Origin: Verrucomicrobiota bacterium
Lineage (GTDB): Bacteria; Verrucomicrobiota; Verrucomicrobiia; Opitutales; Oceanipulchritudinaceae
Reading direction: 5' to 3'
Length of the DNA: 43,427 bases
Assembly (NCBI GenBank): GCA_021208135.1
Contig: JAJOKB010000056.1
Span: 1-43,427, forward strand
Shown here: piece by piece, positions 6,066-15,810 of the stretch
Layout of the letters: every line of letters starts with the position of its first letter
Position numbering within the stretch: the first letter of the stretch is position 1
The notes under the pieces: model-generated
What the model was told of the DNA's origin: nothing
Database searches by the model: none
Seen by the model: the letters and a program-made list of their open reading frames with translations, nothing else
Program-made: the position numbers and the translations under genes

Positions 6066-9020
6066 ATGTTAATGCGCATGACTGGATTTTTATATTTCAG
6101 TGGGGTTATTTTTGCGCTGGGACTGAGTCAGGTGCTCATTCTACAGCATGTTTCCGGAACAGTTTGGACTGGATTTGAGGCTACTGATTGGGAGGATGAG
6201 CAGGGGTGGACAGAAGGGGTGCCTATCTTTAACTCTGCCGCTGTTATCTACACATCGCCACCGCCGCAGATTCCAGGTGGTGCGGTGCTCAATCTTGGGG
6301 CTCTGTATATCGGGACAGGAGGATTTTCGGCGGTTTCACCGCAACTATTTATCAGGGACCGATTTCTGATTGATGGCACGGATGTCATTTTTTCCGAAGT
6401 ATGCCAAGTTCACATTTTTGGTTCTGATTTGTCATTTAATCAGGGTCTTGATTTGCATGGAGGCAAGTTGCAATTTCCTGGCACGGTGACGATGACCACC
6501 CGTTTGGCGCGAGTGAATGGAGAGTTGAGTTTGCAAGGGCCGGATTCATTTTGGGACACCAGTGGTGAGATTGTGGCGAGTAATCAATTTTTGACCATCG
6601 GCAACGAATTTCCGTCGCGTCTGGATATACTGTTTGGGGCGCGGGTATTATCCGGTCATACATCGTTGGCCACGGGTCAGGATATTCCCGCAGAGATGAA
6701 CATCTTCGGGCAAGGTTCACTATTCGATGCAGTGCACCGCAGCGACTCGGTCAATGTGTTGGTCAATGTGGGTAGTCGAGGAGAAGGGCTTATTCATGTA
6801 CAAGCTGGAGGCACTTTTCTGAGCCGCAATCTGACGCTTGGAGGAGCCAACGTCAGTTTAACTGGAATGACTCAGCCAGGGACAGGCAAGCTGGTTGTTC
6901 GGGGCTCTGGATCGCGTGCAACCGTTAGGCCGCTGACAGTTGGGCAAACATCTGTTTTTGAAGTGGGTCGACAAACCTATGGGCGGGTTGAGGTTCTGGA
7001 TGGAGGATTGGTTCAGGGAGCCATGATGCAATTGGGCATCAACAGAGTGAATGCGGGCGGTCCGGTCGAGCCTGGTGTGGAACCGCCTGTCAATGGAGAA
7101 GTGTTCATTGAAGGTGCAGGTTCGCGATTGGAGTTGAGCGAGAATCTGACGATTGGATTGCGCGGCCAAGGTCATGTCACAGTTTTGGATGGTGGTCATT
7201 TGAGTGTTCCCACCAACAGATCGACACTGATTGGCGGGACGAATATAAACAGTGGCTTTGTGAACGATGCTGGCAAAGGCACACTTATTGTCAGAGGGGT
7301 CGGCAGTAGGGTTACTCTTGGCTCTACCCATGTTGGCACGGACGGTGACGGGCTTTTATTCCTTGGTCAATCCGCGCATGTGTCAACTGGTACGCTGACG
7401 ATTTCCGGAAGTCCTGTCTCCAGTCAGCCAGTGCGTACCAGAACGGCAGGGGTGGTGGAGGTCGGAGGTGGTTCATTGCTGGAGACGTTATCGGTGAGTG
7501 TGGGTAACGGTCCTGTGAGTGAAATTCATCTTCGGTCTGGTGGGCGTTGGCAGAGTCGCGGGGTAACGATTGGTCACCACAATCCGGCGGCCAGTCTGGG
7601 GACTCCTGAGGTACTGCTTGAAGATTTTGGCACTGAGTGGAGCTACACTCAAGGAACCTTTAATGTCTTTACCGGAACATTGACTGTGCGCAGCGCAGCC
7701 CGATTGACCGCTGGACCTGGAGGCAGTTCTCAAATTGGAGCTGCTGGAAGGGTATTTATGCACGGTCCTGGATCGCTTTGGACAACGCGGGATTTCACGA
7801 TTTCAGGACACCTGAATATTTTGCCGTTGAATTCAATCATGAGTCTTGCAGTCACCATGCAAAACAGTGCACGTGTGACCCAACATCCCTTTACGCAATG
7901 GGACATGGCGCATGCCAATCTGGTGGGAAGCGACGTTGAATGGGTTCTTTCCGCTGGATCTACAACCTACGCCAATAATCACCTGCGCTTGACCAATGCT
8001 GTGAATCAGCAGGCACGGATTGTGCAAAATGGAGGTATCCTGCGCGTGAATCGGAATGGGACCAACGGATTTCTGGAATTTGGTCCTGGTGTGAGCAGTC
8101 TTCGTATTGCCGGTGGCAGTCTGTGGATCAGAGATCCCAGTTTCGGCCAAGGGATTCGGGCGGTTGAAGGCGCGCAATACGAATTCATCTTGACCGAGGC
8201 GCGTATTGCCGCAACCGGGCGACTTACTGTGGGAGTCGATGCGACCCTAACTGGCGGTTCGGTAAATTTGATTCATAGCGGTGGTCATCTGGTGGAATGG
8301 CTAGGCAGGCTTTCAGGCGGTGGCGATTTGCGCAAGTTGGGACCGGGTACCTTGTGGTTGGCCGGGGATGCCCTGCACCAAGGATCAACCACGGTGTCCG
8401 AAGGACAACTAACCTTGAGTTTGCCCTTGCTCGCTGACGATGCGGATCTGGTACTTGAGGGTGACGCGGTGATTGAATTGTTGCATAATCAGGAAGACAT
8501 CATTGGGCGACTGGTCATCAATGGCGCTTCAATGCCCCAGGGGGTTTGGGGGGCGCCGGGCCATCCACAGGCAACCTTCACCTCACCCCGTATCACCGGA
8601 TCCGGATTGCTTCGTGTCACCTCGAGTGATGCATTTCTGAATACTTTTGCCCGTTGGATGCAAAATCAATTGCCTTCATTTTCCGAGGCCACGGGTGAGG
8701 CCGACGATCTGTCCAGAGACGGCATGGCAAATTTGTTGGTGAAGGCACTGGGGGGAAATCCGGCCATCGCCGGGTCCGCGGTTCGTCCAGCTATTCAAAC
8801 GCATCATACGTATGGCAATGCGTTCGTTTTCAATCGGATTGCCGAACCCATGTACCTGTATGAGGTTTGGGCTTCCGAGGATCTACAGGATTGGGGTAAT
8901 CACCCGGTTTGGACATCTTTCGGGGACAGCAACGAACAAGGATTGGTTGAAATTCCACTGCAAAGCCTCATGGAAACAGATCAGCAAATGTTTCTTCAAT
9001 TGAGAGTCACCAGCTTTTAG
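6066..9020 (+). CDS. Large exported beta-helical (autotransporter-like passenger) protein
   Basis: 984 residues and intact. An N-terminal hydrophobic segment (FLYFSGVIFALGLSQVLILQ) is a likely signal peptide. Next comes WTG-x-DWEDEQGWTEGVP, the opening seen in verrucomicrobial surface proteins with passenger-type repeats. Residues ~60-760 are many short glycine-rich strands of the form V.V..GG.L....L.IG..G.G.V.V.GPGS, which should fold as a right-handed beta-helix. Residues ~760-810 (GGDLRKLGPGTLWLAGD) match the autotransporter-associated repeat. There is no membrane barrel. The last ~115 residues (DGMANLLVKALGGNPA ... LYEVWASEDLQDW) resemble a C-terminal region found in many large Opitutae proteins. 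Probably secreted or surface-attached; no function can be named. Upstream 5916-6065 is AT-rich and probably holds the promoter. Confidence 0.7.
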   Translation: MLMRMTGFLYFSGVIFALGLSQVLILQHVSGTVWTGFEATDWEDEQGWTEGVPIFNSAAVIYTSPPPQIPGGAVLNLGALYIGTGGFSAVSPQLFIRDRFLIDGTDVIFSEVCQVHIFGSDLSFNQGLDLHGGKLQFPGTVTMTTRLARVNGELSLQGPDSFWDTSGEIVASNQFLTIGNEFPSRLDILFGARVLSGHTSLATGQDIPAEMNIFGQGSLFDAVHRSDSVNVLVNVGSRGEGLIHVQAGGTFLSRNLTLGGANVSLTGMTQPGTGKLVVRGSGSRATVRPLTVGQTSVFEVGRQTYGRVEVLDGGLVQGAMMQLGINRVNAGGPVEPGVEPPVNGEVFIEGAGSRLELSENLTIGLRGQGHVTVLDGGHLSVPTNRSTLIGGTNINSGFVNDAGKGTLIVRGVGSRVTLGSTHVGTDGDGLLFLGQSAHVSTGTLTISGSPVSSQPVRTRTAGVVEVGGGSLLETLSVSVGNGPVSEIHLRSGGRWQSRGVTIGHHNPAASLGTPEVLLEDFGTEWSYTQGTFNVFTGTLTVRSAARLTAGPGGSSQIGAAGRVFMHGPGSLWTTRDFTISGHLNILPLNSIMSLAVTMQNSARVTQHPFTQWDMAHANLVGSDVEWVLSAGSTTYANNHLRLTNAVNQQARIVQNGGILRVNRNGTNGFLEFGPGVSSLRIAGGSLWIRDPSFGQGIRAVEGAQYEFILTEARIAATGRLTVGVDATLTGGSVNLIHSGGHLVEWLGRLSGGGDLRKLGPGTLWLAGDALHQGSTTVSEGQLTLSLPLLADDADLVLEGDAVIELLHNQEDIIGRLVINGASMPQGVWGAPGHPQATFTSPRITGSGLLRVTSSDAFLNTFARWMQNQLPSFSEATGEADDLSRDGMANLLVKALGGNPAIAGSAVRPAIQTHHTYGNAFVFNRIAEPMYLYEVWASEDLQDWGNHPVWTSFGDSNEQGLVEIPLQSLMETDQQMFLQLRVTSF

Positions 9021-9100
9021 GTGACAGCCTTTCACGGCCACAAGCCATGTGATTGCCAGGGTGGTTCTGTCGCTAATGCCCAGTTGTGCCAACCAGTGGG

Positions 9101-9531
9101 TCACTTGCCTATGTCTTCATCCCATAATTCGGGGTTGTTGCTGATGAATGTGGTCATCAGGTCAATGCACCTTTGATCGGCCAGATCAATGACTTCAACT
9201 CCATGCTGTTCCATGAATGCGCGAGCTCCCGGAAAGGTAACACTCTCTCCCACAATCACCTTGGGAATGCCAAACTGAACAACTGTGCCAGCGCACATGT
9301 AACAGGGCATTAATGTAGAATACAGCACCGTATCGCGGTAGCTGCCAATTCGACCGGCATTGCGCAGACAGGCTATTTCAGCATGGGTCATGGGATCATC
9401 ATCCTGCACTCTTCGGTTATGACCTCTGCCGACAATGTGGCCATCTCTTACCAGAACCGACCCAATCGGAATGCCGCCTGACCGGCACCCTCAACGGCTT
9501 CTTCTATCGCTGCATCCATGAATTCATCCAT
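9101..9531 (-). CDS. Cytosine deaminase, fungal FCY1-like (frameshifted)
   Basis: Zinc-dependent deaminase fold. The zinc motifs are HAE (MTHAEIACLRNAGR) and PCYMC (STLMPCYMCAGTVVQFGIP). The sequence VIVGESVTFPG and the end ELWDEDIGK resemble yeast-type cytosine deaminase more than tRNA adenosine or guanine deaminases. The family turns cytosine into uracil for pyrimidine salvage. The N-terminus (MDEFMDAAIEEAVEGAG) lies in another frame from ATG 9531. Adding one G near 9474-9478 joins it to GIPIGSVLVRDGHIVGRGHN. It is not adjacent to the thymidine-phosphorylase-like gene at 41 kb, but both would belong to pyrimidine salvage. Substrate could also be another small amino-heterocycle. Confidence 0.7.
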
Positions 9532-9681
9532 GTCTGAAAGTATGCATGGCGTTGTGAAAGCCGTCGAGCCCAATCCTTAGTAGCCCATCGCAAGTGACAG
9601 GAGTTGAATGGGTTCTTGCCAACCGCCAAACGTTGACAGCGCTGGCTGAAGGGATTTGTTAAAGAAACTCCTTTTATTGTT

Positions 9682-10999
9682 ATGCGACTCATTTTGCTGA
9701 TATTTGTGTGTGCGGCAGCTGTTTTGCCTGTTTGGGCAAATCCTGTGGAGACCTTCTTTGCAACCAAAGCCCAGGCGTTGAACGACAGGGCAGCCATGGA
9801 AGGGCTGATATCCGCGATGTCTGAACGGCGTTTGGTATTGCTTGGCGAGGCCACTCACGGCACGCGGGAGTTTTACACTGTGCGCGACAGGATTTCCCGG
9901 CAGTTGATTGAGAAACATGGATTCAGTTTTATCGCAGTGGAAGGGGACTGGACGGCACTGCTGCCACTGGACCGATATGTGCGCCATCTACCCGGTGCAC
10001 CAGCCTCTGCACGTGAGGCGCTGTTGGCCATTGACCGCTGGCCGCTGTGGATGTGGGCCAACGAAGAAATGGTGGATTTAGGGGAATGGTTGCGCGCATT
10101 TAACAAAGATCGGATGCCAGAAGACAGGGTAGGGATTCATGGAATTGATGTCTATGGGCTGTGGCGATCCATGCGAGCGGTGATCGAGTTTTATCAGGAA
10201 CACTTCCCGGAGTATGCAGACAGCGTTCGGGAATATTACAGCCGCTTGCAACCGTTTGAGGGCAATAATTCGGCGTACGTGCGACACCTGTTTCAATTGC
10301 ATCCATCCGCCCGCCAAGGTGTTGAACAAGTGGTAGAAAAGTTGCAGCAGCGCCACCGGTCAGCAGCGGGAGCGCAACGCAGTCAGCTTTTCACCGCCAA
10401 ACAGCATGCCAAGGTGGTGCGCAGTGCCGAGCAACACCTGCGTTACAACATTATGGAGGGTCCTCACTCCTGGAATGCCCGTGCGCGTCACTTTGCTGAC
10501 ACAACGTTCAGGTTGCTGGATTATTATGGCGAGGGCAGTCGGGGGATTGTCTGGGCACATAACACGCATGTGGGCGATGCGCGCGCCACCAGCATGGGAG
10601 TCACTGGTGAGGTCAATATTGGCCAAATCGTGAGGCAACAAATTGGCCCGGAGCACGTCTTTATTCTTGGGTTTGGCACTGGTACCGGTCAGGTCCTGGC
10701 AGCTTCCAACTGGGAAAGCGAAGTGCGAACCATGACCATTCCCAATCCGCCACAAGGAACGTTGGAAGGCTTGCTCATGGCGCTGGGGGAAGCGACCGAT
10801 TGTGGATGTTTCACGGTGATAGCACAGTGGTGCCACGGATTCAATTGCCACATCGTGCCATCGGAGTTTTGTATCATCCTGAGCATGATCACCAGGCAAT
10901 TTCGTGCCATCCAGACTGGATCAGCGTTACGATGCCTTCATCTTTTTGCCGCAAACGACGCCACTTCGCCCGCTGCATTCAGGACTTACGCGGCAGTAA
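9682..10999 (+). CDS. Erythromycin-esterase-family protein (frameshifted near C-terminus)
   Basis: A signal peptide (MRLILLIFVCAAAVLPVWA) is followed by the family core: LVLLGEATHGTREFY with the catalytic-site Glu and His, FIAVEGDWTA, GIHGIDVYGLW, and GIVWAHNTHVGDARAT. The family includes EreA/EreB macrolide esterases, but most chromosomal members have unknown substrates, and an export signal is unusual for resistance enzymes. The frame breaks near 10797 and again near 10893. Following the shifts gives MFHGDSTVVPRI, HRAIGVLYHPEHDHQ, then DQRYDAFIFLPQT, which is the normal family C-terminus, stopping at 10997. I would not infer macrolide resistance from this sequence. Confidence 0.75.
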
Positions 11000-11065
11000 G
11001 TGCCGCGATGACCCTGTGATGCAACAGGCTGTGTCTTTGTTGAATCCGGGGCGGCTGCCTGATGC

Positions 11066-13363
11066 TTAAAACCGGATTTCAGCGCCGGCAAACAGGAAGC
11101 GCGGTGCGTTGGCGCGAGGGCCTAGCGGGAGTCGACTGATGATGCCTCTTTCATCGAACAGATTATGAATGCCACCGACCAAGCGCACATTATCATTCAA
11201 TTCATAATGTCCCGTGATGTCCACGATCAGCAGTGAATCGATGCGTCCGTCCACGGCTGTTGGCGTTGCCAGAGTTTGCGCCCCATCGTCGAGGCGCGGT
11301 CTTTCGTTGTAGCCGCTGCCCCAAGTTTTGCCGCTGTAGCTGAGATCTATTCTGGTGGTCCAACGTTCAGCCTGCAGCGCGACTCCAGTGCCCAGTTTCC
11401 ACTCGGGAACGTAGGGAATACGGCTGCCATTGATGGCACCCGCAAAAACACCTGCACCATTTCCGAGCCTGGCATTGTCCGGCAGCCCTGTGAAGGTTGC
11501 GTGTGTCCATGTTGCGCTCACATACAGATTCAGCCCATAACTCCATCCAGCTGCGCGGCCAGCGTCGTAATCGACCATGGCCTCAACACCATAAACTCTC
11601 GCTTCACCGGCATTGGTCGATGGCGTGATGCCGCCCGAGCCAATACCTACCTGAGGGGCAATCAGATTTCTGAAGTCGGTATGGAAGCCAACCAGCTCTC
11701 CGCGCAAATAGTTCCTGCGGTGTCTTAGGCCCAGTTCGAGACCGGTGCTCGTCTCATGCTCGGTACCATTGCGGTAGCCGCCTGGATTTGGGGTGGACAC
11801 GCCGCGATACAGTCCGGCGAACAGAGTATTGTTTGCATCCGCAACATAGGTGAGTCCCACACCAGCGGTAGTGAAATCCTCATTGCCTGTGGCACGGGAA
11901 TCCGCGCCCGATACATGGGTCCATCTCAACCACTCCTGACGCAGACCGGGAGTCACTGTCAGATCACCGATGCGCATGGCATGCTCAACAAAAACTGCCG
12001 TTGCGAACACTTCAGACCTGCCAGCCGATTGTACGGGGCCCGGATTCGCCGGGCCAAATCCACCCTGGCCATTGGAGGCATAGAAAGTTTGTTGATTTGT
12101 GCCCGCCACACTATCTTCATGCAGGCGCAAACCGACGCTCAAATCGTGGCTGATACCACCTGTCTCGAAAGAATAATCAGCGCGAGTTTGCCAGCCCTTG
12201 GCGTCGTGATCCCGCATTGCCGCCCGGGTGAAAATTTCGCCTGTACCCAATCCCTGCAACACGGCAAGGCTCGGTTCATGCAACAGAGCCTGTGCGACGT
12301 TGGTGCGTAATCCCGTGCCACGCAACCCATCCAGCTTGTCCCATGTGCGGTCGAACCGATTGAGATAGAGGGTTGATTCCAAACGCAGATTGGTACTCGG
12401 ATACACCGTATAGCGCAGGTAAGTGCGCCATTGCTCGGCGTCCATATGGTCGAACTCACTCGCTGCGTAGCGTCGGTTTGGGTTATTGCGCAAATCAGCT
12501 TCCGTCAATCCGGAGTAGGTCTCATTGGCACGGAAATCCGTATAGCCAATCTTGACTTCAATCCTTTGTGGCAAAGCGCTGGCAGGCTCCCAAAACAATT
12601 TCACCATGGGCTCAAGATAAGTGAAACTGGTGTTGCGCGAAGAACCGTCAATCTGGCGGAAACCATCCGTGCGTTGCCCATGAAATTCCAGTAAATATCC
12701 AAAAGTACCTCCCGCTTCGGTAGCAATGGTATCGCCGTACGTGGTGTGATTGAACAAAGTGTTCTCAGATCCAAAAGTAGTGCGCGCATAAAACGCACGT
12801 TCGCCGGGAACCGGGGTCGATAAGAAATTCACCACCCCGCCAGTTGTGTGTGGTCCGTAAGCAATTTGACTGGAACCTTTCAGTATCTCTATACCCGCCA
12901 TCCGACCCATCTTCGGCGAATAATAGGCCTCCGGCGCTGAATACGGCGATGGTGCTGTCAGTACACCGTCCTCCATCAAGGTCACTTTCCGACTGCGCGT
13001 GCCATCCACACCACGTATCGAAACATTGATAAAATTACCAAAGCCGTCCTCCTCTCGCACATAGACTCCCGGTACCCGGGCAGCAATTCTACTAAAACTC
13101 AGATTGCCGCTGTCCCGCAGCTCTGACCCCGCCAAAAAAGCGCCAGCCCCAGGCATCATTCCCAGCCGTTCCACCGATCCTATCACCATCAAAGGCTCCA
13201 GTTGAATGATGCGCCCGTCCTCACCAGAGCCCACCAGCTCCTCCGCTTTTACCTCGGTCACCATCTGCGAACCCATCCAGGTTCCCGCAAGCAACGGCAC
13301 TAATTTCAGAGTCCACAATAGACGCTCCTTATTGGTTTTGAGTCTCATTTGCTTTATTTTCAT
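11066..13363 (-). CDS. TonB-dependent outer-membrane receptor, FecA/iron-siderophore type
   Basis: 765 residues and intact. N-terminal signal (LLWTLKLVPLLAGTWMG), then a TonB-box-like stretch (LEPLMVIGSVERLG), the plug domain (SFSRIAARVPGVYVREEDG, FINVSIRGVDGTRSRKVTLM, GIEILKGSSQIAYGPHTTGG) and a beta-barrel ending in GAEIRF with the terminal Phe used by the BAM complex. Such receptors import ferric chelates with TonB energy. FecA-like features (SIRG, LMEDG, EAYYSPKMGRMAGIEILKG) suggest ferric citrate or a siderophore. A Fur-box-like palindrome lies just upstream at 13384-13406. No TonB, ExbB or ExbD genes are in the window. Confidence 0.88.
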   Translation of the reverse strand: MKIKQMRLKTNKERLLWTLKLVPLLAGTWMGSQMVTEVKAEELVGSGEDGRIIQLEPLMVIGSVERLGMMPGAGAFLAGSELRDSGNLSFSRIAARVPGVYVREEDGFGNFINVSIRGVDGTRSRKVTLMEDGVLTAPSPYSAPEAYYSPKMGRMAGIEILKGSSQIAYGPHTTGGVVNFLSTPVPGERAFYARTTFGSENTLFNHTTYGDTIATEAGGTFGYLLEFHGQRTDGFRQIDGSSRNTSFTYLEPMVKLFWEPASALPQRIEVKIGYTDFRANETYSGLTEADLRNNPNRRYAASEFDHMDAEQWRTYLRYTVYPSTNLRLESTLYLNRFDRTWDKLDGLRGTGLRTNVAQALLHEPSLAVLQGLGTGEIFTRAAMRDHDAKGWQTRADYSFETGGISHDLSVGLRLHEDSVAGTNQQTFYASNGQGGFGPANPGPVQSAGRSEVFATAVFVEHAMRIGDLTVTPGLRQEWLRWTHVSGADSRATGNEDFTTAGVGLTYVADANNTLFAGLYRGVSTPNPGGYRNGTEHETSTGLELGLRHRRNYLRGELVGFHTDFRNLIAPQVGIGSGGITPSTNAGEARVYGVEAMVDYDAGRAAGWSYGLNLYVSATWTHATFTGLPDNARLGNGAGVFAGAINGSRIPYVPEWKLGTGVALQAERWTTRIDLSYSGKTWGSGYNERPRLDDGAQTLATPTAVDGRIDSLLIVDITGHYELNDNVRLVGGIHNLFDERGIISRLPLGPRANAPRFLFAGAEIRF

Positions 13364-13383
13364 AGGTCAATGGTCGTGTAATG

Positions 13384-13406
13384 AACTTGAGACTCTTTCT
13401 CATTGC
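13384..13406 (-). promoter_or_regulatory. Fur-box-like operator upstream of the TonB receptor
   Basis: On the minus strand AATGAGAAAGAGTCTCAAG contains the inverted repeat TGAGA-N5-TCTCA, the core of a typical Fur site. It lies about 25 bases upstream of the receptor's start codon, where a bound repressor would block transcription under iron sufficiency. Assignment rests on pattern and context only. Confidence 0.45.
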
Positions 13407-13468
13407 AAGACTAAAATGCGATTGTATGGTTTTTTTTGTGGGAGTGTGGAGTTGAGGTGGGGAGGGGG

Positions 13469-14779
13469 TCAGCGGAAGATATCGCTGCGGTCGAATCTGA
13501 ATTTAGCGAAAGCGAGGATGGCGCAAGTGATGAAGGCGAGAACGGAGAAGTGTAGCCACAGATCGGTGATGGAGGCGTCGCGCCAAAGGACGCCGAGGGC
13601 ACCATCGACGCCCCAAAAGACGAGGGTGAGAGGGGCGATAAAATCGCGCATGAAGGCGGGCATGAGGAATAGGGGGAACATAGCGCCGCCGAGTGCGCTC
13701 ATGGAGAGGATGATAAAGGATCCGAGGCCATTGGCGGTTGCCGGGGTTTTGGCGATGGCTGCCAAAAGCATACCGAATGCGGTGGCGGCGCAGGCGGTGA
13801 AGAGAGAGATCAGTGCGAGTGGTAGTAATTGGTGAGGGCTGCTGATGATGTCAAAAACGATGTGGCCGAAGGTAATGAGAGCGGCCATTTGGAGGAGGCC
13901 GAGCAAGGAGCAGAAGATGAATTTGCTGAAGAGGATTTGGCCGCGTGAGACATTGCCTGATAGCAAGCGCAGGAAGATGTGTTTATCGCGTTCATAAAAC
14001 AGGCTTGAGGCTGCGCCGCTGAGTGAGAAGAGGACAAACATAACCGCGAATCCGGCGACGCTTTGGGTGGCTGGATTGCGCTGGTTGCCGAAAATTTGGG
14101 TACCATCCAGCGCGATTAGATTTTCGAGGAAGTTTTGATCTGAGTCGGCGTTATTGGCAGGCAGGATAGGGGTTTGATTGAAGGGCCATAAATTGCCCTC
14201 AAGATCTTCTTTGGAAACGGGAAAAAACTGTGAGATTACACTGGCCAGGTTCTCGTCAAACTCGGCCAGTTCGTCTGGAATCCATTGATTGAAAAAATCT
14301 TGAATGAGCAAAGGGAAGGCATTTGAGAACAGGACTTTTTGCAACATGCCCTGAACGATACCGTTTTCGATGGAGTTTTGTGGATTGTAGAGCCATTCGA
14401 GATGAAGACCGAAAGAATCAGGCACCAGGTTTTCAGGAATAATCAAAGCGTAGCGAAATGTGCTTGGATTGGAGCGCAACAAATACTCAGCGCGTGAGCG
14501 ATCCAGAGGAATGGTGCTGCCATCAGGCAGGGTTCGGTGAGTGTGCACCTGAAAAGTGGATTCCTGTTGAAGCGCTTGAATGATGCCGCTGGCAATGGGG
14601 GAATCCTCTGTTTCGTTGACGATAAGGAGGCGGATACCTGAAGGACCACCGCCACCGCTGAAAGCCATCCCGAAAATCAAAATGAGAACCGCTGGAACGG
14701 CAAAAGTGAGAACTACGGCAAGAGGATCGCGCCAGAAGGTCAGACAGTCTTTGCGCAATAGGGTGAAGATAGTATTCAT
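13469..14779 (-). CDS. ABC-2 type transporter permease
   Basis: 436 residues. An N-terminal membrane helix (LAVVLTFAVPAVLILIFGMA) is followed by a large extracytoplasmic domain (residues ~45-215), then five or so helices from SVAGFAVMFVLFSLSGAASS to LHFSVLAFITCAILAFA. This YhhJ/DrrB-like architecture belongs to ABC-2 exporters. The segment ERDKHIFLRLLS is the coupling-helix region typical of the family. It starts 13 bases after the ATPase gene, so the two form one exporter operon (ATPase first). The substrate is unknown. A decayed copy of its 3' half lies at 2456-2910, showing a past duplication. Confidence 0.88.
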   Translation of the reverse strand: MNTIFTLLRKDCLTFWRDPLAVVLTFAVPAVLILIFGMAFSGGGGPSGIRLLIVNETEDSPIASGIIQALQQESTFQVHTHRTLPDGSTIPLDRSRAEYLLRSNPSTFRYALIIPENLVPDSFGLHLEWLYNPQNSIENGIVQGMLQKVLFSNAFPLLIQDFFNQWIPDELAEFDENLASVISQFFPVSKEDLEGNLWPFNQTPILPANNADSDQNFLENLIALDGTQIFGNQRNPATQSVAGFAVMFVLFSLSGAASSLFYERDKHIFLRLLSGNVSRGQILFSKFIFCSLLGLLQMAALITFGHIVFDIISSPHQLLPLALISLFTACAATAFGMLLAAIAKTPATANGLGSFIILSMSALGGAMFPLFLMPAFMRDFIAPLTLVFWGVDGALGVLWRDASITDLWLHFSVLAFITCAILAFAKFRFDRSDIFR

Positions 14780-14792
14780 GGATTACAGGAGT

Positions 14793-15722
14793 CTAGTCGC
14801 GCAGTTGGCTGCCGGTGAGTTTTAGAAACAGTGTTTCCAGATTGGGTTGGCGCAGAGTAATGCTTTCGTCGGAAACCCCAGCTTGAGTGAGGGCAGTGAA
14901 TACGTTGGTGACATTAAATCCCTGCGGGAGGAGAATTTTTACGGTGGAAGAACCTACCTCGACCGCAATTCCCTCCGGGAGGAGTGACTGAACAATTTGC
15001 CAAGCTCTGGTTTTGGAGACAGTCAGTTCTCTTCCTATGGCGTTTTCGGCCAGCAAGGATGTCTTGTCCCCGCATGCCAGCAGCTGTCCGTGGTCAATGA
15101 TTGCAATCCTGTCGCAGAGCCGTTCCACTTCTTCCATGTAGTGGGTGGTATATAGAATAGTGACGCCCTGTTCGTTGAGGTCTGACAGGAAAGAGAAGAT
15201 GGCGTTGCGGGATTGGGGATCAATGCCAACTGTTGGCTCGTCGCACAAGAGAATGGCTGGCTGGTGGAGCAGTGCGGCGGCGATGTTCAGGCGGCGCATC
15301 ATGCCGCCGGAGAAAGTTTTGACCTGATCTTTGCGTCGATCCCAGAGTCCCACGGCGCGCAATAATTCTTCGGTGCGACTGGCAAGCTGCTTCCCACGCA
15401 CCCCCTGCAATTGGCCGAAAATGGTCAGGTTCTCCAATGGGGTGAGAGTCTCGTAAAGCGCGATTTCCTGTGGCACGTAGCCCAGCTGATGGAGGGATCC
15501 CCGTTTTTCGTTAGAGGCAGGGACACCAAGAATCATGACCTGACCTGAATCGGCGCGGAGAAATCCGGCGAGAATTTTCATTAAGGTACTTTTGCCGGCC
15601 CCATTTGGACCCAAAAACCCAAAAAATTCCCCCTGGTCTATGTGTAGGTCGAGCCCGTGGAGTGCCACAGTGGAACCGTAACTGTGCCTGATGTTGTGCA
15701 ACCGAAGTGCAGCGTGAGACAT
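14793..15722 (-). CDS. ABC transporter ATP-binding protein (ABC-2 exporter)
   Basis: 309 residues. Walker A GPNGAGKS, Q-loop YVPQEIALYETLT, signature FSGGMMRR, Walker B AILLCDEPTVG with the catalytic Glu, and the switch His in TTHYMEEVERLCD. The C-terminal ~90 residues are the regulatory extension usual in drug- and polysaccharide-type ABC-2 ATPases (ending LETLFLKLTGSQLRD). It powers the permease encoded directly downstream. It is transcribed divergently from the double-SIS gene at 15811, with a short shared intergenic region. Confidence 0.92.
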   Translation of the reverse strand: MSHAALRLHNIRHSYGSTVALHGLDLHIDQGEFFGFLGPNGAGKSTLMKILAGFLRADSGQVMILGVPASNEKRGSLHQLGYVPQEIALYETLTPLENLTIFGQLQGVRGKQLASRTEELLRAVGLWDRRKDQVKTFSGGMMRRLNIAAALLHQPAILLCDEPTVGIDPQSRNAIFSFLSDLNEQGVTILYTTHYMEEVERLCDRIAIIDHGQLLACGDKTSLLAENAIGRELTVSKTRAWQIVQSLLPEGIAVEVGSSTVKILLPQGFNVTNVFTALTQAGVSDESITLRQPNLETLFLKLTGSQLRD

Positions 15723-15810
15723 AGAATTTTTAACAGCATTTTAAGCATGCCATTGCAATCCTCATTTTAGGATTGGCTTGCTGAGTGTGAGGCACAGCAT
15801 CTACGGGCAT

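Noticed and set aside
10360-10899. Long minus-strand ORF opposite the erythromycin-esterase-family gene
   Set aside because: The plus strand carries clear family motifs over this stretch, while the antisense protein has none.
9682-10999. Macrolide resistance gene
   Set aside because: It belongs to the broad erythromycin-esterase family but carries a signal peptide and has no resistance-gene context. Resistance cannot be inferred.
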